Shown in pieces: positions 12,958 to 24,390 of a DNA stretch of 64,000 nucleotides. Source of the stretch: Nectonema munidae (lineage: Eukaryota > Nematomorpha > Nectonematoida > Nectonematidae); the NCBI GenBank assembly GCA_030549495.1, contig JAUIRK010000077.1, positions 467,001-531,000 on the forward strand, read 5' to 3'. Under the pieces are notes generated by a model, which worked only from the letters and a program-made list of their open reading frames with translations, had not been told where the DNA came from and did no database searches. The stretch's first letter is position 1, and every line of letters begins with the position of its first letter. The position numbers and the translations under genes are program-made.

Positions 12958-14250
12958 GAAACAAATGAATAATTCTGATAACCTCAACATTGTTGATTTG
13001 TATGATCCTAGTATATTCAAAGAATTACATGTTAACCTAAATAAAACACATTATGTATATGAAAAGGAAATCAATTCTATCAATAAATTTCACCAAATTA
13101 GGATAATTTTTTAATGTTTTTTAGCATATTTTCCTTTTAACCTGACTTTATCGTTTTGTCTGACATATGGAATACGAGAGATAGCTTAAGTTATTGCATC
13201 GATGGTTATAATTCTATATTTCGTGAAAGAAAAAAAACTGGAGGTCGGTAGGTATATTTTGCAAAAATTCTGACACGATTTTTTGTTTTTGGAGAACATA
13301 ATAAATAAAAGATGAATAAATATGATCAACATATGAGTGATTTCTAGTCATTTATCATTTAATAGTGGCGATTAAATCATACATTAATTCATTTTTAACA
13401 GATTGAGATAGTGACAAAAGGGAACCGAAAAATCCAAAGCAAAAATCCAAGTTAAAAAGGTGTGAACAATGTTTCATATGTTCTTAAAGAGTAGCTAACC
13501 AATAAAACATTACATTAACTCAACTAATAAAGTTAAATAGAGATATTTTATGCTACAAATGTTACAATCACTATTGTTAGTAGCGAATCCACTTTTTAGG
13601 ATAATAGAGAAAATTTCTACATTGGCTCATATAAAATTGTCTTAACCTTTGCAAGTCATAACCAACGCTAACGAGTAAGGAAAATACTCGTTTATTGTTT
13701 TGTATATCAATTTTACAAGTGTTTGACTAGAATGGAATATGAAAAAGTCATTTATATAAAGAAGGTTAAACATTTTTCCCACGAAGATTTGTCCACAAAC
13801 AAAAGTAAACCCAATTTCAAGATTTTAAAAAGTTTCACAAGAAATAGTAGTATGATAAAAGAAGTAAATGAGCAATGCGTTAAACAAAATAGGGTTCAAG
13901 ACAAAACAAACTGTGTATGTTTATCGTAAAAAGTTACGCTCAAAAAATGGTAAAACATTCTACGAGCGAGTAGTATTGAAAATATATGCACGAGGTGAAA
14001 TATATTCATCAATAAATAAAATTTTGCAAATAATGAATTAAAAAGTATCGGGAACATAAGGCAAAGTCAGTTGCTTTCATAAAGTTTGATGTAATATGGA
14101 AAATATTTTGTATACTCATTAAATAAAATCTAGTTTTGTATCTTACATATTACAACGAACTTTGTAAATATATTAAAGATATAAAACTAAAATGTTTTTG
14201 ATGTAAGTGAGAAATAAATAGATAGAACAAAATGTAAATAAAATAGATAA
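12958..14250. other. Gene-free stretch downstream of the UBXN6 homologue
   Basis: Nothing convincing. A 68-codon open frame at 13723-13929 is lysine- and asparagine-rich, as expected from composition, and has no domain that I recognise. Confidence 0.4.
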
Positions 14251-14256
14251 ATTATA

Positions 14257-14262
14257 TTTATT
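14257..14262 (-). terminator. Candidate poly(A) signal of UBXN6
   Basis: The plus strand reads TTTATT here, giving AATAAA on the minus strand about 200 bp downstream of the UBXN6 stop codon. It is a plausible cleavage signal, but AATAAA is frequent by chance in DNA this AT-rich. Confidence 0.35.
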
Positions 14263-14464
14263 TTTAAGAAGTAAAAAAAGAAGAATTTTACATGGAAAAT
14301 GACAAATAAATTGTATTTTATCGTAAATTAAACTTATGTTTGATACAAAAGTTTGAAACAGTTGAATAAAGAAACAATATAAAAAGAATATAATATATAA
14401 AATAAACTAAAATATCTTTTATGATTTATAAGTACTTTGCCATAAAGCAATTGAAGCAATAAAT

Positions 14465-15601
14465 TTAAATCTTGATAGCCTTTTTTAAGCTATCTGGGTT
14501 GATGAAAAAAGAGCCCTTATTTGCCAGCGAGCTACTTGCGTCATCGATATCACAAACAAAGTGCAATAAAATACCAGGACAAAAGTTTAAACTCTTTAAG
14601 CTGTTCTTCATAACAGCAGTAGGAATGGGAGGCGAAACACTTGAATACTTCTTGCCATCAGGGGAGTGTAAGAAGAAGGAAGGGCTAGGATTGCGCAAAT
14701 GGGATTTAACAAAGGAAAAGAGTGAGGAAAGATGTTCTATGCCAGAAAAGCAGCCCTGAAGAACAAGAGCATCAGCAAAGCGCACGCGTATGATGGCATA
14801 TGACTCCTCACTACTCGTGCCTGCTGATTGAGACGGCTTCTGCTTGGCAGGTGTTTTGCGAAGCTTTAATTGGAGAACTTCATCGACCTCTGACTTGCGA
14901 TAAGACTGCAAGCGCTTCATATCTGAGACGGATAGAGAGAAGAAGTTGTGGCTTAATCTAGGAATACTTGGATAAAATGTTGAATGTGAAGATGAGGGTA
15001 TAAAAATTTTATCATTTCTGAAGAGAACAGGAGTGATAGCCGGAATAGAAATGAGGGCATCTCTGCAGTGAGTAATGTAGTCAATGTCACACTTGTTTCG
15101 GGGAATACACAGGAAATATTCGCTTTCTGAAGTTTCAGGATTCTGTTTTTCCTCAACTTCAGGATGAGCATCAGTATTGCCTTCACTAATAGTTTCGAAG
15201 CCGACACATCTTAGGAAGTTGATGGCGCCAAAAATTGGCAGAACTTTGGTGCTGAAGATGGCGTTGTTTATCCGAATTTTACGAAACTTGTCGCATTCGA
15301 AGTCTTGAATGATGTTTTCCAAGTATTTTTGCAAAGTGCTTATGCAAGCGTGCACACTTAGTTCATCATTAAAACTTTTAATCATTTGAACAGAGGATGA
15401 TAGTTGATCAGAGGATGCAGAAATGTGATCAAAGATGAGATCAACCACTTCTGCCTTACTTCGAGGAACATGCCCATTTTTGACTTCATTGCAAGTAAAG
15501 AGAACGGAGCATGATTGGTTCGTCGGATCAAGAGTATCCTGATTGAAAATGGGTACCTTGTTTACGTCATTATTTCGAAGGGATGATGAAGTTGAATCCT
15601 T
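14465..15601 (-). CDS. UBXN6: UBX domain protein 6 (UBXN6/UBXD1), exon 2
   Basis: The large 3' coding exon (379 codons including stop) of a p97/VCP cofactor. Its first part (SVLFTCNEVKNGHVPRSKAE) matches the conserved segment before the PUB domain. A PUB domain follows (STLQKYLENI ... KFRKIRINNAIF ... FLRCVGFETI); it contacts the p97 C-terminal tail in known homologues. The C-terminus is a UBX domain (YAIIRVRFADALVLQGCF ... LFSFVKSHL). The acceptor is tttaatag at 15609-15602, and the frame stays open from 15601. Joined to exon 1 in phase 0, the protein is 454 aa, close to the 441 aa of the human protein. UBXN6 homologues act with p97 in endolysosomal sorting and ubiquitin-linked protein handling. 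The 5' end lies on the far side of a 4.9-kb intron. Confidence 0.9.
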   Translation of the reverse strand, partial: KDSTSSSLRNNDVNKVPIFNQDTLDPTNQSCSVLFTCNEVKNGHVPRSKAEVVDLIFDHISASSDQLSSSVQMIKSFNDELSVHACISTLQKYLENIIQDFECDKFRKIRINNAIFSTKVLPIFGAINFLRCVGFETISEGNTDAHPEVEEKQNPETSESEYFLCIPRNKCDIDYITHCRDALISIPAITPVLFRNDKIFIPSSSHSTFYPSIPRLSHNFFSLSVSDMKRLQSYRKSEVDEVLQLKLRKTPAKQKPSQSAGTSSEESYAIIRVRFADALVLQGCFSGIEHLSSLFSFVKSHLRNPSPSFFLHSPDGKKYSSVSPPIPTAVMKNSLKSLNFCPGILLHFVCDIDDASSSLANKGSFFINPDSLKKAIKI

Positions 15602-15650
15602 CTATTAAACAAATAAGATAAAATAAAAAAGGCAATCAGCTGGGCTTCGT

Positions 15651-15764
15651 TTAACCCATTTAGGAGCAGGCAAAGCAGACGACTTTAGTAATTCCTATTT
15701 AATTCCATTTAAAGTAGGAATTCGTCTGCGTTCCCTTTGGGAACATTGGTCGTAAATGGGTTAA
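15651..15764. mobile_element. TTAA-type MITE, copy B
   Basis: A 114-bp element with TTAACCCATTTA at the left and its inverse TAAATGGGTTAA at the right, both including the TTAA target duplication. It keeps two GCAGACGA-type motifs (one inverted) and the ggaacattggtcg subterminal block shared with copies A and E. Confidence 0.8.
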
Positions 15765-15981
15765 AATCGCGCGTAATAGTTAAAATCAGGTGAGTATTTT
15801 GATTCCAAACAGTGAAGCTTTCTTGCTGATACTCCGACACAATCAGCGTTCATTGAGCAGTGTTGTAGAAATACTCGCATGACATTAATTAGTATTTTAA
15901 ATCAATTTTACGTTAGTATTAGACAAAGATATAGAAATATATATTAAGATAGATATAGAAAACTCTTCAATTGATGTTAGG

Positions 15982-16122
15982 TTATAACCCTTTCGTGACG
16001 AGAAAAAGCAGACTATATTTATTAAAAAGCAGAAGATTCATATACAAAACTATTTGAAAAAGCAGACGACAGTAAAATTGTTTATGTATCATATATGATA
16101 CACTGGTCACGAAGGGTTATAA
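15982..16122. mobile_element. TTAA-type MITE, copy C (variant ends)
   Basis: A 141-bp relative with ends TTATAACCCTTTCGTGAC and the inverse GTCACGAAGGGTTATAA. Three spaced AAAAGCAGA motifs mark it as the same family. A tgtatcatatatgataca palindrome lies at the right end. The target duplication is TTAT or TTATAA rather than a plain TTAA, so this may be a sister subfamily. Confidence 0.7.
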
Positions 16123-16498
16123 GGAAAAGATCTACTTAAAAATTTAACTCAGGGGATAAAAAATATGGAGAGGAGGGGAATACCCTTTGGAAAATTTTTA
16201 ATGGCCTTCTTTCTTACATCGATTTTTCCACTCTACCGTTCATTTTGAGTTATCAAATTTTTCCTTAATTTGCATAAAAGTTGACAAGTGCCCAAGCTAT
16301 TTCTAAATCGGCCTTAATGTTTAAAATTTTGAAAACCTATTGTCAGGGGTAGTATTAATGTAGAGTTAGTTAGTGTTAGGTTTTGTGTTAGCGCAATAGT
16401 AACATACATACACTTACATATTGATTTTTTGACATTCTTCACACAGACTTTCTTATTCATTTGTATTAATACACATCTGACACAACAAAGATCTAGCA
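16123..16498. other. Intronic spacer
   Basis: No gene or repeat recognised between MITE copy C and the hAT element. Confidence 0.4.
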
Positions 16499-17339
16499 CA
16501 GTGGTTCTTAACCTTTAGGATATGTTTACCCCTAAATATTATGAAAATTTTTTTTATGACCCCTATAAAATTCTTTTTGATTAAGCCGTTTAAAGTTAAA
16601 AACAAGAAAATTTACATGCTATATTTTATAATACAAACACTTGTTAAAAGAAAGTTTAATTGAAAAATTTAATTTAAATTAATATAATCTAACAAATTCA
16701 GTATAATTTAATTCGAAGGCTGGTATTGTTTGTCAGGCAAAAGTTTTTCAAAACATGGTGAAATGCTCAACAGACAGCATCTCGTGTCTGAATCAATTGC
16801 AAGCTTATTACGCGCACTTGTTTTTAAAGACATCATTGCACAAAATCCAGTCTCGCAACGATAAGTTGAAGGTGACTGTATCAAAAAAATCATAGCACGT
16901 TTAGAAAGAATAGGATAAACGGTTTTTAATTTGGCCCAGAATGATAGAAGTGCTTGCTCGGAAAAATCAAGTTTTAATTGACTGTCGTCTCTTATTTGAA
17001 GAAACTCCACTTTGGCAGCAACATCAGAGTCATCAATGCTACTTTCGCTCACTGAAAAAGGTCTGGTGATCCAAATGTCATTAGAACGGCTATTTAACTT
17101 CGGAAAATAGTTTTCAATTGCTTGATTGCAAGCAACATGTGTGAGATTTAAAATGATGTTTGATTTTAAGAGCAAAATTATTAACTGATTGCATCATAAA
17201 ATCAGGATTAATGAATACATCAAATAGAAATAGTTTTGCAACTGATGGAAAGACGTTCATGAGGATACACTTTTTGATACCAAAAGTTTTTCATGACCCC
17301 TGCAAAAACTTCAAACGACCCCCAGGTTAAGAACCACTG
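16499..17339. mobile_element. Internally deleted hAT element
   Basis: An 841-bp element with ends CAGTGGTTCTTAACC and GGTTAAGAACCACTG. The flanks ATCTAGCA and ATCTAGAC match at six of eight bases, consistent with a slightly eroded 8-bp hAT target duplication. It retains only the C-terminal part of the transposase (16708-17175, minus strand), so it is a deletion derivative. Confidence 0.9.
16708..17175 (-). pseudogene. hAT transposase C-terminus (ZBED5/FAM200-like)
   Basis: A 155-aa frame ending near the element's left TIR. It contains LKLDFSEQALLSFWAKLKTV, YPILSKRAMIFLI and STYRCETGFCAMMSLKT. This is the hAT dimerisation region, usually 'L.FW......YP.LS..A...LLPF.TTYLCESGFS...IKTKYR'. The N-terminal BED finger and catalytic region are missing, so it cannot be a whole transposase. 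The remaining frame is open. Confidence 0.8.
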
Positions 17340-17839
17340 ATCTAGACATACATATACACATGCATTTAGATTAATACACACACACAATTACAATTATTTT
17401 GACAACTTAGATGAATCTTAGAACATATGAATTGTCTCTTCTACAGATGACCCATTTAAAGATAATGACAATGGATATAGTGATTTAGTCCTTCGCTTCA
17501 AACACCGCATATAGTTAAATATTGAAATTGGTTGTAATCACAGCTTCTAAATGAGTTATATATTGTTCTAAAGCTTCCTCGGGTAGACTGAGTTGGGCTT
17601 GTATTAGAAGACGCATTGGTGATACAGTCACAACTCATTTATCCGTCAGTAGATTATTATTCGACAAACCCACTATCCAATCCAATATTCATTAGGAGCT
17701 TTTTCACTCTCCTCTAGATCACATTTTAGAGGGGGTGTCGTCCGCCCCCTCCCACCGGATGTGTCACCTTGCTCAACGCATCATTTTCCATAGAAAACAA
17801 CAAAGAAATGCTAAATAAAAAATTCATACAAAATGGCTA

Positions 17840-18980
17840 CCTCCTAATTCTCTTTTAATCAGTTTGAACGTCACAGACCTACATAATTCCATCCCTTTAC
17901 AAACATTACGCACACACTTTACCACAAAGTATCTTAATGAAACCGATATATTTGCTTTCTTTTTTACATCCTCCCCTTACTCCGAAGCATCCTCTCTTAC
18001 CTCTTGTTCAACAAATCATTCTGCATAACAACAGCCTATACCTGCAAATCAAATGGCTCCCAATGGGCGGCAAACTTTCTTCCATTCTCTACAACCTATA
18101 TTGAATAATCTGGAACATACATTATCCTCGCACTCTCTTTTCGCAAGATTAACTTGAAACCGATATGTAGACGACGTATTTTTTGTCTGGACTCACTCAA
18201 AATCTTTATTCGACTCTTTTACCAATTATGCCAACTCTTTGGACCTAATATCAAGTTCACAGTGGAAAAAAATCAACACCTCTTGCTTTTTTTGACATCC
18301 TATTTAATATCAACAATGACAACTACATCACACACTCTATGTTAACACCCACAAAAAACCCCATCACAATCGACTACCATTCTGCACATGACATCAAGAT
18401 CAAAAAAGACACTGTTTTGGTCACTTAAATGGATCCCAATAACACGAACACCCAGTTACATGAAGATATCCAACACATCTGCTCCTTATTCCATTCGAAC
18501 CACTAACTTCAAAATGGTTGTCCGAGTTTTAATCCAAAAATGAAGCTGAAAACGTCATCAAATACTTATTCGGGAACGACTTTCATCGCAACATACTTTT
18601 CTCCTCTCTTACACCCACCAATACATAACGCAATTAAAAGAAAGATTTTGAAAATCATTAAACTGAACTCTCGCCGCGTGAAAATATAAAACACAAGCTC
18701 CTCCAACCCTAGAATCCTTACTCCCATAAAAACCACTCCCTCATCATTCACACCGTTTCAAACATATTAAAAACTACCAATGTGACAGAAAAAACTTCAT
18801 CTATAAAATAACCTGAAACATATGCAAAAAATCTACATTGGAGAAACGAGAAGACCAGCAATTGCAAGATACAAAGAACCCTTTCAAGACGCCATCCACC
18901 AAAGAAGCAACAAACCCCTCGGCCTACACTACTACAGTAAACAAAAATTAATCAAAAATTTTTTGGCAAATTGTTAATCA
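17840..18980 (+). mobile_element. Penelope-like retroelement relic
   Basis: Translation gives LNVTDLHNSIPLQTLR, then MGGKLSSILYNLYIEYLEHT and RYVDDVFFVW, all diagnostic of Penelope-like RT, followed by KFTVE. Near 18820-18930 comes a GIY-YIG-like endonuclease block, ICKKIYIGETRRPAIARYKE. RT followed by GIY-YIG is the Penelope order. The copy is broken in several places and antisense to the UBXN6 gene whose intron it occupies. Confidence 0.75.
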
Positions 18981-19099
18981 AAAAATTAAAGATAAAATTA
19001 ATTTTTTTTGTAAAATTTAAGCAAAAAATTTAGGCAGGAAAAGTAGTAGTTATATTGTTAGGTGTCAAATACCTCTTGAAGTTATTATGTCTTTGAGTA

Positions 19100-19233
19100 T
19101 TAACCGGTTATCGATCACAATCGACATATGTTGACTTTACAAAAATATGAATCGTCTGCTTTTATAAATGCTTTTTAATACAAATCTTCTGCTTTACATT
19201 AGATATCGTCTGCTTTGGCCGATAACGGGTTAA
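19100..19233. mobile_element. TTAA-type MITE, copy D
   Basis: A 134-bp element with ends TTAACCGGTTATCG and the inverse CGATAACGGGTTAA. It holds three CGTCTGCTTT-type motifs, the inverse of AAAGCAGACG. It sits at the 5' edge of the hAT relic that follows. Confidence 0.78.
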
Positions 19234-20100
19234 TAAAGGGAAAAAAGCTTTATTCTGATCAGTTACTTGAATTTGGTTTTATTGATAATAAAAATTTTCG
19301 GTTTTGTCTGATTTGCAGCAAAAGTTTGAGTAATGAATATATGAAGTTTAGTTTAAAACCTGACATTTATAGCAAACACAAGGAAGTTTTATGCCAAGCC
19401 GTGTCCATATTTCAAACCACTGAAGAATACTGAAGATACTCCTGGAATGTCTCTAGATGTGCAAAATCAACTAATAGCAAATAGACAAATTATCAAATAA
19501 AAAAATTCCACTCCAAATAGATGAAAGTTCAATACATAAAGGACAAGCTTTATTATTAGCTTATGTTCGATATACAGATCAAAATGAATTGAAAGAAGAA
19601 ATGTTGTTCTGACAAAAATTAAAAAAAGATACAACCGCTGAAGCAATTTTTCTTACGCCTAAAATTTTTTTTGTTAAAAATAATATTAATATGACATCTA
19701 TTATCTCTTTTTCTGCTGATGGAGTTCTCCATCTATGCTTGGTAAGAACAAAGGATGTTCAATTTTTGTTAGGAAAGAAAATCTTAATATGAGAATCGCA
19801 TATTAGTCTGGCAAATCACAACTGATTGACAAGGAAAAAGGTGCTACTATCAGCAATAGCAGAAGTAGAGTATGATCTGCTTTGTCCATGAATGTTTTGG
19901 TGAAAGCTCAAGAATATTATAAGCGATGAAAATGAAATCAATCTTTCTTTTCTATAGTGTTTTTCTCAATTACTTCATTTTTTAGGTCGGAGGATAAAAC
20001 ATTTCTCAAATGAATTTTTTTTTGCATATAAGCTTATATTACCACATATCACACTTTGCAGAGGAAGAAGAAGTGGCAAATGATGAACTCAGGTATGCTT
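19234..20100 (+). mobile_element. hAT (ZBED-like) transposase relic
   Basis: Translation gives LYSDQLLEFGFIDN, FCLICSKSLSNEYMKFS and YSKHK (a BED-type zinc finger), then IPLQIDESSIHKGQALLLAY followed by VRYTDQNELKEEMLF and FSADGVLH. The 'QxDESTD....LL.YVRY......EE.LFC' and '.DGA' blocks are typical of the N-terminal half of ZBED/FAM200-like hAT transposases. It is frame-shifted and lacks recognisable ends. It is from a different copy than the C-terminal piece at 16708-17175. Confidence 0.7.
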
Positions 20101-20519
20101 TGAGTTTTATGTAAAAACTTCGTTTTCATGAAAACAACATAAATAAAGATTTGATATAAAAAACATGGAAAAATTAAAAAATAACTACAAGAAATAGGGA
20201 GCGAATTTTTTCAAGTTTTTGTCGGTAATAAAGCCCAATTTTTTGAGAAAACTGATCTAGATGTTCTTTGTGTCAAAAGTGTATTGATACAAATAAATAG
20301 AAAATTATATGTCAAGAATGTCAAATAATGTATTGTAGGTATGTACACTTGCGTTAACACTAAACCGAAGACTAAATCGAATACTAAAAATTACCAACAA
20401 TGGCTTTTCAAAATTTAAAAATTGGTTGAGTACTTGTTAACTATTATGGGAATTGAGGAACAAATTTAAATAGTCAAAATCAGCAATAGGGTGCAGTAAA
20501 TCCTACTAAAGATTTTTAC

Positions 20520-20747
20520 TTCCTCTGGAATTGATTGAGATTTGGTTGGCTTTTTTTGATTTGACGACTGTAGTCGACTGAGTGCTGCATTCGCTGCCAT
20601 TTTCTCTGCATCTTCGCGAGCATTTTCCTCCTTTTTTTGAGATGAAGAAGCGAGCGCTTGATCAGGGATCAGGCTTCGACCAGGACCAGCTTTTTTAAAT
20701 TTTACATCGCTTTTAGACTTTGAAAAGAAATTTTTTATTTTATCCAT
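20520..20747 (-). CDS. UBXN6: UBXN6/UBXD1, exon 1 (start)
   Basis: Seventy-six codons from the ATG at 20747. The start MDKIKNFFSKSKSDVKFKKA followed by GPGRSL matches the UBXN6 N-terminus (human MKKFFQEFKADIKFKSAGPG), the p97-binding VIM-like region. A second block, EDAEKMAANAALSRLQ, matches the 'AQMAAAAALARLEQ' segment. The exon ends at a GAA codon followed by donor GTAAAA (20519-20514), phase 0, which agrees with the phase-0 acceptor of exon 2. Reading past the donor adds only an unconserved hydrophobic tail. A short middle exon inside the intron cannot be excluded but is not needed for length or phase. Confidence 0.85.
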
Positions 20748-21179
20748 CTCTAGCTTTGCCTTTTTCTTTCATGTCTTAAAATGGAAAATGGTGAGAAAAT
20801 TAAAGTATCTTTGTTGAATTGATAGCAATATCCGTAAAAATATAGCCAGATTGCTTCATTTGATTAAGAATTAAAAAAGTGTCAATTAGTAAAATTTATC
20901 GAATTTTTAAAATTTTTTGTTTGTAATTATACACTTTAAAAGTCTTGGACTGAATGAGTCAAAGTAGTGACAAAAAATTGATTTCTATCGCTAAAACTTA
21001 AACTATAGCAAGCATAAAAAATTATTCGAATAAGTAACGGCAAATTAATAAATATACTGATTACTTCTCTTCCTCACAAACTCAAAAATGCTGAATAATC
21101 CATTTCCTTCTAAATTTAAAAGACGTAAAGTTTATCTTTGAAAAAATCTTCCTTGTCCAACAAGGCCTATTATGACTGC
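20748..21179. other. Upstream region of UBXN6
   Basis: Should hold the UBXN6 5' UTR and promoter, but I see no clear TATA box or conserved element. No gene is seen on the plus strand. Confidence 0.35.
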
Positions 21180-21489
21180 CTCCGTTTTAGGGACAACAAG
21201 GCGAATATCACTTGTAACTTTTTCTTCTTCTTTTTGTGGCAAATTGGATAAAGATAGAGGATGCTTTTTCGCTGAGCAGTGGAAACTCATTTTGAATAGA
21301 GAGCTAGAAGCTGGAAAGATCTTCTTTATTGTCGAAAAGCAGCTTCATTTCTTTTGAAACCTTAAATTCCACTAGCTCTTCAGCCTCCTCTTTCGTAAAT
21401 TCAATTTTAGCGGTGAACGAATTTTTGTACCACGAAACATCGAACGGTGCATCATCACAATACAATTTAGTATTTTTGAACAAACACAT
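21180..21489 (-). pseudogene. hAT transposase C-terminal fragment
   Basis: Minus-strand reading gives FTKEEAEELVEFKVSKEMKL, FDNKEDLSSF, then after one stop LSIQNEFPLLSEKASSIFIQ. This follows the hAT pattern 'E..EL.ELk.D..LK..F......FW.....FPLLS..A...L..F'. It is a short, broken piece without terminal repeats. Confidence 0.5.
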
Positions 21490-21631
21490 GTTGATGATCC
21501 ACTAGACTTTGTCATCTTCTGTCATAGTGATTCTATTTCTCTTTCTGTCTCCTTCTCTGTTTTTCTCTTCCGCTTTCTCTGCTAAAACTCAATCATTCAA
21601 GCTCTCTTATCTCATTCTGTTCTCTTCTCTC

Positions 21632-21802
21632 CAGTGCCGTAGCTAGGCTGGGCATGATGGGCAGTGAACCATGTATCTCATGGTGCCCGCCCTCCATGCA
21701 CCTTATACGATATCAGTTTTTGAAAATTTCTCAAATGAAGTGATCGGGAAAGTATAAATAATTTTGCAAGTGTTTTACAACTTTTTTCTGGCTACGCCAC
21801 TG
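21632..21802. mobile_element. Small hAT MITE with perfect 8-bp TSD
   Basis: A 171-bp element starting CAGTGCCGTAGCTAGGC and ending GGCTACGCCACTG. It is flanked by identical CTTCTCTC at 21624-21631 and 21803-21810. No coding capacity. The CAGTGGCGTAGCC-type end is shared with the element at 44652-44819. Confidence 0.9.
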
Positions 21803-21810
21803 CTTCTCTC

Positions 21811-22930
21811 TAATTGTATTAGCTTCCCTCTTTGTATATAAAGTTAAATTAAAAAATATTTAATCTCATTAGATTAGCGGAATATAAGTTCAATATTTTC
21901 AGAATCTTTTTTCATGATAACAAGGTTCAGCTTTTCAAATTAATCATAGAGATTTTTGGTAAAAATTTAGTGCTATCAATACACCAAACATTTTGCAAAA
22001 ATGAAAATTTGTTTGTTTTTTAATGATAGAAAAATAGTTTTCAATCGTTACAATTTTATATCAATAAATATTTCAGACTCCGGTTAAAAAATTTTTTAAA
22101 CAAAGATCACTTAATCGTTATGAGTACGCTTGTTACATTTTGTAACATTTAAAAACCTTAATTTTTTCAAGTCAAAATATCTTTTTCAATAGCTATTTGG
22201 GAATGAATATTTTGACTATCTATTCAGTTTAAAAGCAAAAATACTCTATGTGTTTAATATTTGAGCAGAGATATTTGTTATAATGTTCGATTGTTAAATT
22301 TTGTAAGTAACACTGTACATAATTAAATAAATCATTTTTTTAAGAAGATTATTATAATAAAAATATAATATCGAAACAAAATGTTTCAGTTGTTAAAAAT
22401 GTACTTAATCTATTTATGACAGCTGACAGAATTTTATTTGTAGACAGAAATAGTCAAAAAAAAATACAATTATTTTCTTGTTCTCGTATACCATGATTTT
22501 TATGATTTATGTTTGTTTAAATAGTTTTTTTAATGATTTTGTGTTCTTAGACATAAATAATTTAATGAAAAGTGATTAACATTTTTGTATACTATGATTC
22601 CTTACAATATGTAAAAAATACAAGCGTTACCAAATCACCTTATAAGGGTTAGCTTACCTATAGCTAACTTCAACGTTGGCTTTTGCTGATTATAAAAACT
22701 TGAAAATATCAAATAAACTATCTCATTTTTTATGCCTTCTATTATTTTGAAATTATTCTGAGAACAGACAGTTTCATTTTAAAATAGTGAACATTGCTTT
22801 ATTAGTTTATTTTGTCTCCTTTCTCCTTTGTGTTAATTATATAGCAAAATTTTCAATTTTGAGTAAAAGTTCGTTTCCATTGACCAGAAACTGATGTAAC
22901 CCTTATGGCAAACTATGAACAAATTGGTAT
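21811..22930. other. Gene-free stretch
   Basis: Very AT-rich sequence with no supported gene or repeat. A short palindrome (tgttacattttgtaaca) occurs near 22133-22149. Confidence 0.45.
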
Positions 22931-22934
22931 CAAT

Positions 22935-23000
22935 AAGGAATCGAATCCATAGGCTTCCGTGCTGAGTCCACCTCAACTAACCTGCCATGCCACCCAAAGT
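22935..23000 (-). repeat. tRNA-like sequence (SINE head or tRNA pseudogene)
   Basis: The minus strand carries a box B-like GGATTCGATTCC preceded at tRNA-like spacing by a box A-like TGGCAGGTTAGTTGAGG. I cannot fold a full cloverleaf, so a functional tRNA is unlikely. A tRNA-derived SINE head is the best reading, distinct from the 5600/47558 family. Confidence 0.4.
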
Positions 23001-23824
23001 GTATGCTGTAGGGGATACATCAAATTAGTTTTCAAAAACTTAAGTTATTCTGTAAAATTTTTTAGTTTTTGTTGAAGCTCTATAACTTTTTCTGATAGAC
23101 TTTCCTTCCTTAAAAATTGTTATAAAAGACAAATTATTCTACTTTTTGTAGCTTGCACCAATTTAGCTTTTAAACTATTTTTGAATGATGCTGAGAAAAA
23201 TGAAGTAATGCAATCTTAATTTATTGTTTGATTTTTGTTTGCTCAATTTTATCTATATTTTGTACCATTTTTTGAGAGTCTAACTAACGTACACTTATTC
23301 TTATACACTAAAAAGAATGAAAAAATTCTAATACCAACTTTTCTAAATTTAGTTTTGTATTACATTTTTGATAGAAATTACCTCAGCAAAGTTATGTAAT
23401 TTGGATCTGTTTTTTATTTATTTATTTTTCTCAATAAAACATTTTTCATTTTGGAAGAAGGAACAAATGAAAATTAATGAATGACTTTTTTCATTCAATA
23501 AAATTTTAAATTTTTTTATTGTTAATTGATAGACAAGAAAGGAATAGGAATTCAGAAAAATTTGTTGTCTTAGACGCTTGAAAGTCCGCCCCTCCAATAA
23601 TTTCAAAAATGTTCGCCTCTGAATCAATCACATTTTTTTCATATAAACATCGCAATAAATTGAAGGATAAATTATTCAAAAATAATTAAAAACCTGCTCA
23701 AGATTTTTAATGCAACAAAATGCATCTATATATTCTCATCTAATTTCATTTTGAAGCCTTAGATGAAAATTTGAATAAATTATGGGAGAAATAGAATTAG
23801 TTCAGATTTTGACTATATATCCGT
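23001..23824. other. Gene-free stretch
   Basis: AT-rich; no gene. The 69-codon minus-strand frame at 23418-23627 shows no domain. Confidence 0.4.
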
Positions 23825-23945
23825 CTGAAACAACTATGTATTTAAGTTGCCTGAAGCCAGACATAGGAGCCATATTTTTAATCTTTCCAGGCTCCATGTA
23901 AAGAAATCCTCTTTCTCCGACTCTGAGGCCAGTTAAGACGCCCTG
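23825..23945. repeat. Dispersed repeat, copy 1
   Basis: About 120 bp (near tttaagttgcctgaagccag and agaaatcctctt) is clearly related to 48600-48720 in the same orientation. No protein, TIR or tRNA-like head was recognised, so its class is unknown. Confidence 0.55.
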
Positions 23946-24307
23946 TCATCAAGTACGTTTAACTGTGCTCAGGCTCGTACACAAAATTAAAAATGTGGTG
24001 TTCGTTTTTCTGAAAAATCAAATAAAGCTGACTGAGAGTAAGATCAATAAATTTATAATAATAAATAAGATCAGAGTGTAAATCAAAGAATGAGGCCTCT
24101 AAGCAGCTTTTGTTATAAAGAGAATTAAATGACATAAAGGTTGTTTATTATTGATATTTAAAAACTTAAAATAATCTAACAATATACTAGAAGTGAAAAG
24201 GCAGTTTTTCATTCTTATATTTATTTATTGAGTAAAATGATCCCAAAATGCTAAAATAAACAAACAATAAATTTTAAAATAACTTTTTGTATACTAGAAA
24301 CTTTTAA

Positions 24308-24336
24308 TCCATGGACCCCTAGTTGAGGACCACTGG
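24308..24336. repeat. Lone hAT-type terminal repeat
   Basis: The sequence ccatggacccctagttgagg followed by accactgg is one end of a hAT MITE of the kind at 12524-12949. No partner end or 8-bp duplication was found nearby. Confidence 0.4.
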
Positions 24337-24390
24337 TATAGATACTTTATAATAAGGAGTGAAGTCCCAAATGCGAATTATAAATTAGTT

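Larger units (their letters stand above)
15602..20519 (-). other. UBXN6: UBXN6 intron 1, filled with transposable elements
   Basis: A 4.9-kb GT-AG intron between the two coding exons. It holds two TTAA-type MITEs, an internally deleted hAT element, a Penelope-like relic, a third MITE and a hAT transposase relic. These are in both orientations; the Penelope and second hAT relics are antisense to the host gene. Nothing in it looks like a conserved exon. Confidence 0.75.
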
